Assembly: GCA_029865485.1 (NCBI GenBank)
Contig: JAOUGT010000011.1
Span: 1-35,367, forward strand
DNA length: 35,367 bases
DNA from: Nitrospira sp.
GTDB lineage: Bacteria; Nitrospirota; Nitrospiria; Nitrospirales; Nitrospiraceae
Direction of reading: 5' to 3'
Shown: in pieces, positions 32,527 to 35,367 of the stretch
Numbering within the stretch: the first letter of the stretch is position 1
How the letters are laid out: each line of letters begins with the position of its first letter
Notes under the pieces: generated by a model
What the model was told of the DNA's origin: nothing
Seen by the model: only the letters and a program-made list of their open reading frames with translations
Database searches by the model: none
Program-made: the position numbers and the translations under genes

Positions 32527-33849
32527 CTAAAAGGACACATCCCACTGAAGCCGGACTCGATCTACCGGAGTGAATCCACCATCGCGCGATAAGTGAGAGT
32601 AATCGAGCGAGAGTTTATTACGGTGTCCGGCAAAGAACCAGTTGACTCCGAATGTGTGTTCTCTGCGCATTTGGTTGCCCAGGAGACTTCCCAGAGGACC
32701 GTCTCCCGGATCGAGAAATGCGTACCGGTAGGCGAATTCGAGCGGTTTTGGTACCACATCGATCAACGCATGGGGGAAATATCCGACTTGCGCATAGGCT
32801 CCGTAACTGGTCCCATCTGACGACCTGGAGCGATCGATCACTTTCTTCACATGAAACTCCTCTTGGATGGAGAGCCCGTTCCACTTGAAGGCGAACTCTT
32901 GGACCCCTTGATTAACTTCAAATCGGCCGTCCACGACAGCCACACCTAGAAAGTCACTCGCTCGGCTCGTCTGCGGAAAGGCGATCCGGTCAGTTATGTT
33001 GTGGGCGCCGGCAAAGGCAATGCTCCCAATCGGCAACTGCGTGTAGTCCGGATCCGACTGTGAGAACGGGACATCGCGCCCCAAGAAGTTCCACTGAATT
33101 CTCCCCATGTAGAGCATGTTCTTGTCGTCATTGTGCGTTTGGTTGATGCCTACGCCGGTGAAGACCCCGATGTTGTACACCAAATAGGCATACGTGTCTT
33201 CAAAGAGATGCCCGCCCAGCCTGGCACCGATCTGTCGGTCAAGAGTAAAGGGCGCATTCACGATCGATCGCTCGACGAACTGTTGATTGCCTGACGAATC
33301 TACCCGCTCTCGATTGTAGTCGATCTTCCATTGCCCCACACGGAGCGTTGCCCATCTGAACTTGGCGACATCCAATCGGTAGTCGAGCAGGGTATTGCTC
33401 ACCCAGTCATATTCGACATAGTACTTCAGCCAGGGAACGAAGCCATGCCCGCCGACCTTGATGCGAGCGCGGCGGATACGGAACGAGCTGGTGTCTTGGT
33501 CATTAAAGGCCTCAGGAAGAGCGTTCGAGAAAGTATCGCTCTCCTGGGGATAGGAATAGCGAAACTGTAATCGGTTTTGTATCAGCATCTCAAACTTTCC
33601 ATCTCTCGTTTGGAGATCAAATCCATCTTTATACCCCATAAGAAGCGGGAACTCTTGCTCTCTCTTCTTCCGCTGTTCTTCTTCTATTTTTTCTGAATCA
33701 GCTTTGGCCCTCACCCACTCTTCTTTCGTGATCTGTCCCTTCTCATACAGAATGTCCGCAAGATCATGAGCGGCTTGGGCGCTACTAGCGCCGAATACTA
33801 GTCCAAGCCCTACTCCACCCATAATCATTGCCAACCACAATCCCCTCAT
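32527..33849 (-). CDS. OprO/OprP-type phosphate-selective porin
   Basis: Outer-membrane beta-barrel of 440 aa. A signal peptide ends at SSAQA-AH. A short charged helical region (about 30-65, EEWVRAKADSEKIEEEQRKKREQEF) may be a periplasmic coiled coil. The barrel follows, with alternating aromatic strands and the family motif DTSSFRIRRARIKVGGHGF and KYYVEYDW; it ends in a C-terminal Phe (WDVSF), the usual BAM signal. The family takes up phosphate or polyphosphate under starvation in Pseudomonas. A Pho box lies upstream and pstS downstream on the same strand, so phosphate is the likely substrate. Confidence 0.9.
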   Translation of the reverse strand: MRGLWLAMIMGGVGLGLVFGASSAQAAHDLADILYEKGQITKEEWVRAKADSEKIEEEQRKKREQEFPLLMGYKDGFDLQTRDGKFEMLIQNRLQFRYSYPQESDTFSNALPEAFNDQDTSSFRIRRARIKVGGHGFVPWLKYYVEYDWVSNTLLDYRLDVAKFRWATLRVGQWKIDYNRERVDSSGNQQFVERSIVNAPFTLDRQIGARLGGHLFEDTYAYLVYNIGVFTGVGINQTHNDDKNMLYMGRIQWNFLGRDVPFSQSDPDYTQLPIGSIAFAGAHNITDRIAFPQTSRASDFLGVAVVDGRFEVNQGVQEFAFKWNGLSIQEEFHVKKVIDRSRSSDGTSYGAYAQVGYFPHALIDVVPKPLEFAYRYAFLDPGDGPLGSLLGNQMRREHTFGVNWFFAGHRNKLSLDYSHLSRDGGFTPVDRVRLQWDVSF

Positions 33850-33894
33850 GAAATACCTCCGTGTATCAGATTGGTCGTGCTTCGAAACACGATG

Positions 33895-33950
33895 AAGATA
33901 TAGATGATGAGGGTTAAGCTGATGCTACGGAGTTGTTACTGAAATGTTAA
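33895..33950 (-). promoter_or_regulatory. Pho box and -10 of the porin gene
   Basis: Read toward the porin: TTAACAT, GTAACAA, GTAGCAT, TTAACCC, four 7-mers starting every 11 bp (33950, 33939, 33928, 33917). TATCTT follows 10 bp after the last repeat, as expected when a Pho box replaces the -35. It lies in the 193-bp region shared with a divergent lipoprotein gene. Confidence 0.75.
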
Positions 33951-34042
33951 ATCATAGGTGAGGGGTTGCGGAACAAGGGGTGATCGTCTTACATGTCTCT
34001 ACCAGATGACCTTCGCTCCTGTTATTTGAAGGAGGTACCGTA

Positions 34043-34777
34043 GTGGATACACGGCAACATGATGGTCCTACCATGAAGGACTCCGGTCTAATGGCTCTTT
34101 TGTGGATAACGTTCCTACTTGGGTTGACTGCCTGTCAAAACCGACCTTTCCTCACCGAATCCATTTACCAGGATCAATCACTGATCGTCCGATTGGCAGT
34201 GGACCATAATATTGGCAGTGGCCATTCTCACCCTGCCACCATGACCACTCAAGAGATGACCACCGTTTTATCCGGTATGATCATCGAGGAGCCGACCAGC
34301 CTTATACCGTCCTTGCCACTTCCTGGCCAGAAGAACGAACCTCCACGGCACCCCGCATTCACTGCCGCAGAAATCGACCTCCTGGCTCCTCTATTGGTCA
34401 AAGGATTGCACTCTGCCAAGCCTGATGAGATAGTGACCTTTTATTGGATCACTCAACAGCCACCACCGAACGACCGGGTGACGTCTGGCGGAATCTTTGT
34501 CGAGGGTGACGAGCTGCATTTCATTCTCAGCAACTATCGGTCGTCTACTCGTTACCCACCTGACCCTGAAACCATGTCATACCGTGATGGTCGATCCAAT
34601 CCCTTACAGCCACTGGTGCCTCAAGAGGCTTTGCTGACCTTTAGCCCGGCAACTGCGCTGGTCCCCTCTGAACAAGGGTTCTTAAAGAATCCGTTCCGCT
34701 CAAAGCGGCGAGAGATCACTGTGCTATTTAGGAAACTGATAGAGTACACTACAGACACAGTCCACGAACCGCACTAA
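34043..34777 (+). CDS. Putative outer-membrane lipoprotein of unknown function
   Basis: 244 aa. A lipoprotein signal peptide with a hydrophobic core ALLWITFLLG and lipobox LTAC (Cys31) is clear. The mature part has no recognised domain; it is proline-rich with segments DEIVTFYWITQQPPPNDRV and GGIFVEGDELHFILSNYR. The start is GTG, supported by GAAGGAGG 7 nt upstream; an ATG at 34073 is the alternative. It is divergent from the porin and shares that intergenic region, but the Pho box there faces the other way. The following ORF begins 13-67 nt after its stop, so the two probably form an operon. Confidence 0.75.
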   Translation: MDTRQHDGPTMKDSGLMALLWITFLLGLTACQNRPFLTESIYQDQSLIVRLAVDHNIGSGHSHPATMTTQEMTTVLSGMIIEEPTSLIPSLPLPGQKNEPPRHPAFTAAEIDLLAPLLVKGLHSAKPDEIVTFYWITQQPPPNDRVTSGGIFVEGDELHFILSNYRSSTRYPPDPETMSYRDGRSNPLQPLVPQEALLTFSPATALVPSEQGFLKNPFRSKRREITVLFRKLIEYTTDTVHEPH

Positions 34778-34843
34778 GAGGCTTCTTCCATCACAGACCA
34801 ACACCAGTCCGAACCTCCGCTGTGGTCGATCGGCATCGCGGTA

Positions 34844-35206
34844 TTGATTATTTTGCTCGCTCCCATTGTCTTGTACTCATTTGCTCCGGTAGGACCTATT
34901 CGAGAGGGTGATACCGTTTTCTCGGATGGCCAACAGCGCGCTCTTATCAGCCAACCGGTTCTCTCCCCCTCTTCTCATCCTGATGAGACCTGCCTACTCG
35001 ATCCCAACAGCCCACTGATCGTGCTTAAAAACTCCACGGGTGAACCAAATGGTTTTATCGAAGCGGAAGTGCAAGGGAATCCATCCGCAGAGTGGCCGTT
35101 TTGTCCGGTGCATGCTGAAGTACGGCTCAGCCTGCATCAGGTCTTTCAAAAACCGGCCGTATTAGGAACAGTGCGGGACACGCTCATGAGATGGTTCGGG
35201 AGGTAG
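34844..35206 (+). CDS. Membrane-anchored protein of unknown function (start uncertain)
   Basis: At least 120 aa: an N-terminal hydrophobic helix (about 1-14 here, but cut) followed by a periplasmic or extracytoplasmic region with two cysteines (C50, C87). The frame remains open upstream to the stop of the lipoprotein, and the membrane helix clearly begins before the TTG at 34844 (upstream codons give LWSIGIAVLIILL). No ATG or GTG exists in that stretch. The best candidate by ribosome-site spacing is ATC at 34790, 8 nt after AAGAGG, giving 138 aa; CTG at 34820 is another option. No family is recognised; coupling to the lipoprotein suggests a shared role. Confidence 0.6.
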   Translation: MIILLAPIVLYSFAPVGPIREGDTVFSDGQQRALISQPVLSPSSHPDETCLLDPNSPLIVLKNSTGEPNGFIEAEVQGNPSAEWPFCPVHAEVRLSLHQVFQKPAVLGTVRDTLMRWFGR

Positions 35207-35224
35207 AATGTACGATGCTGCGCG

Positions 35225-35367
35225 TTAGGTCTTGAGCCGTGCGGCAAACTGTTTGCGAAACTTCGCTACTTTTGGTCCCACCACGAATTGGCAGTACCCC
35301 TGAAACGGGTTTCGAGCAAAATACTCCTGATGGTAGGCTTCTGCTTCATACCATCGCGTCGCCGGAA
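35225..35367 (-). CDS. msrA: MsrA peptide-methionine (S)-S-oxide reductase, C-terminal part
   Basis: Partial: the gene runs off the right edge of the window and only its last ~47 codons are present. They read [16 protein letters not shown], then [12 protein letters not shown] and [11 protein letters not shown], the usual C-terminal block of MsrA, including the conserved H-Q-x-Y and the resolving-type cysteine in GYC. MsrA reduces methionine sulfoxide in oxidised proteins. It converges with the membrane-anchored protein gene. The catalytic N-terminal GCFW motif lies outside the window. Confidence 0.88.
   Translation of the reverse strand, partial: PATRWYEAEAYHQEYFARNPFQGYCQFVVGPKVAKFRKQFAARLKT

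Overview
The window is 35.4 kb of moderately GC-rich, gene-dense bacterial chromosome. No tRNA, rRNA, CRISPR array or insertion sequence was recognised. Gene content fits a Gram-negative, menaquinone-using bacterium: UbiE/MenG, LolA, an OprO/OprP-type porin, several radical SAM proteins and PCP_red-domain proteins. My best guess is a Nitrospira-like member of the Nitrospirota. This is inference from gene content, not from a marker gene.

Left part (1-6646): a compact uvrA on the minus strand, then a toxin-antitoxin pair (Phd-type antitoxin and zeta-like kinase, ATGA overlap). The pair is followed by a second, degenerate copy of the first ~30 codons of uvrA, so direct repeats of the uvrA 5' end flank it. 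Next come an orphan GHKL ATPase (minus) and the menaquinone methyltransferase ubiE/menG (plus).

Redox and radical SAM part (6656-17526): a B12-binding-type radical SAM protein lies directly behind ubiE. A four-part fusion follows (two UspA domains, three PCP_red-like domains, one zinc-ribbon/rubredoxin-like knuckle), then a SPASM radical SAM enzyme that also ends in a PCP_red-like domain, then a small CopD-like membrane protein. This is the least ordinary locus of the window. After it come a receiver-only response regulator behind a palindromic operator-like region, a 2OG-Fe(II) oxygenase, and the lolA-ftsK pair with an ATGA overlap.

Phosphate and polyphosphate part (17712-35206): psiE, a frameshifted sixA remnant, a CYTH-CHAD protein, a two-CBS protein broken by one in-frame amber codon, a 1.7 kb gene-poor stretch with small membrane ORFs, ppk1, and convergent to it phoB-phoU-pstB-pstA-pstC-pstS with a phosphate-selective porin upstream. 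Arrays of 7-mers repeated every 11 bp (core TTAACA/GTAACA), the geometry of Pho boxes, precede pstS and the porin; weaker ones precede ppk and psiE. Together these make a phosphate-starvation uptake, sensing and polyphosphate-storage island. PstC and PstA both carry large extra domains. The window ends with a lipoprotein, a membrane-anchored protein with an unclear start, and the 3' end of msrA.
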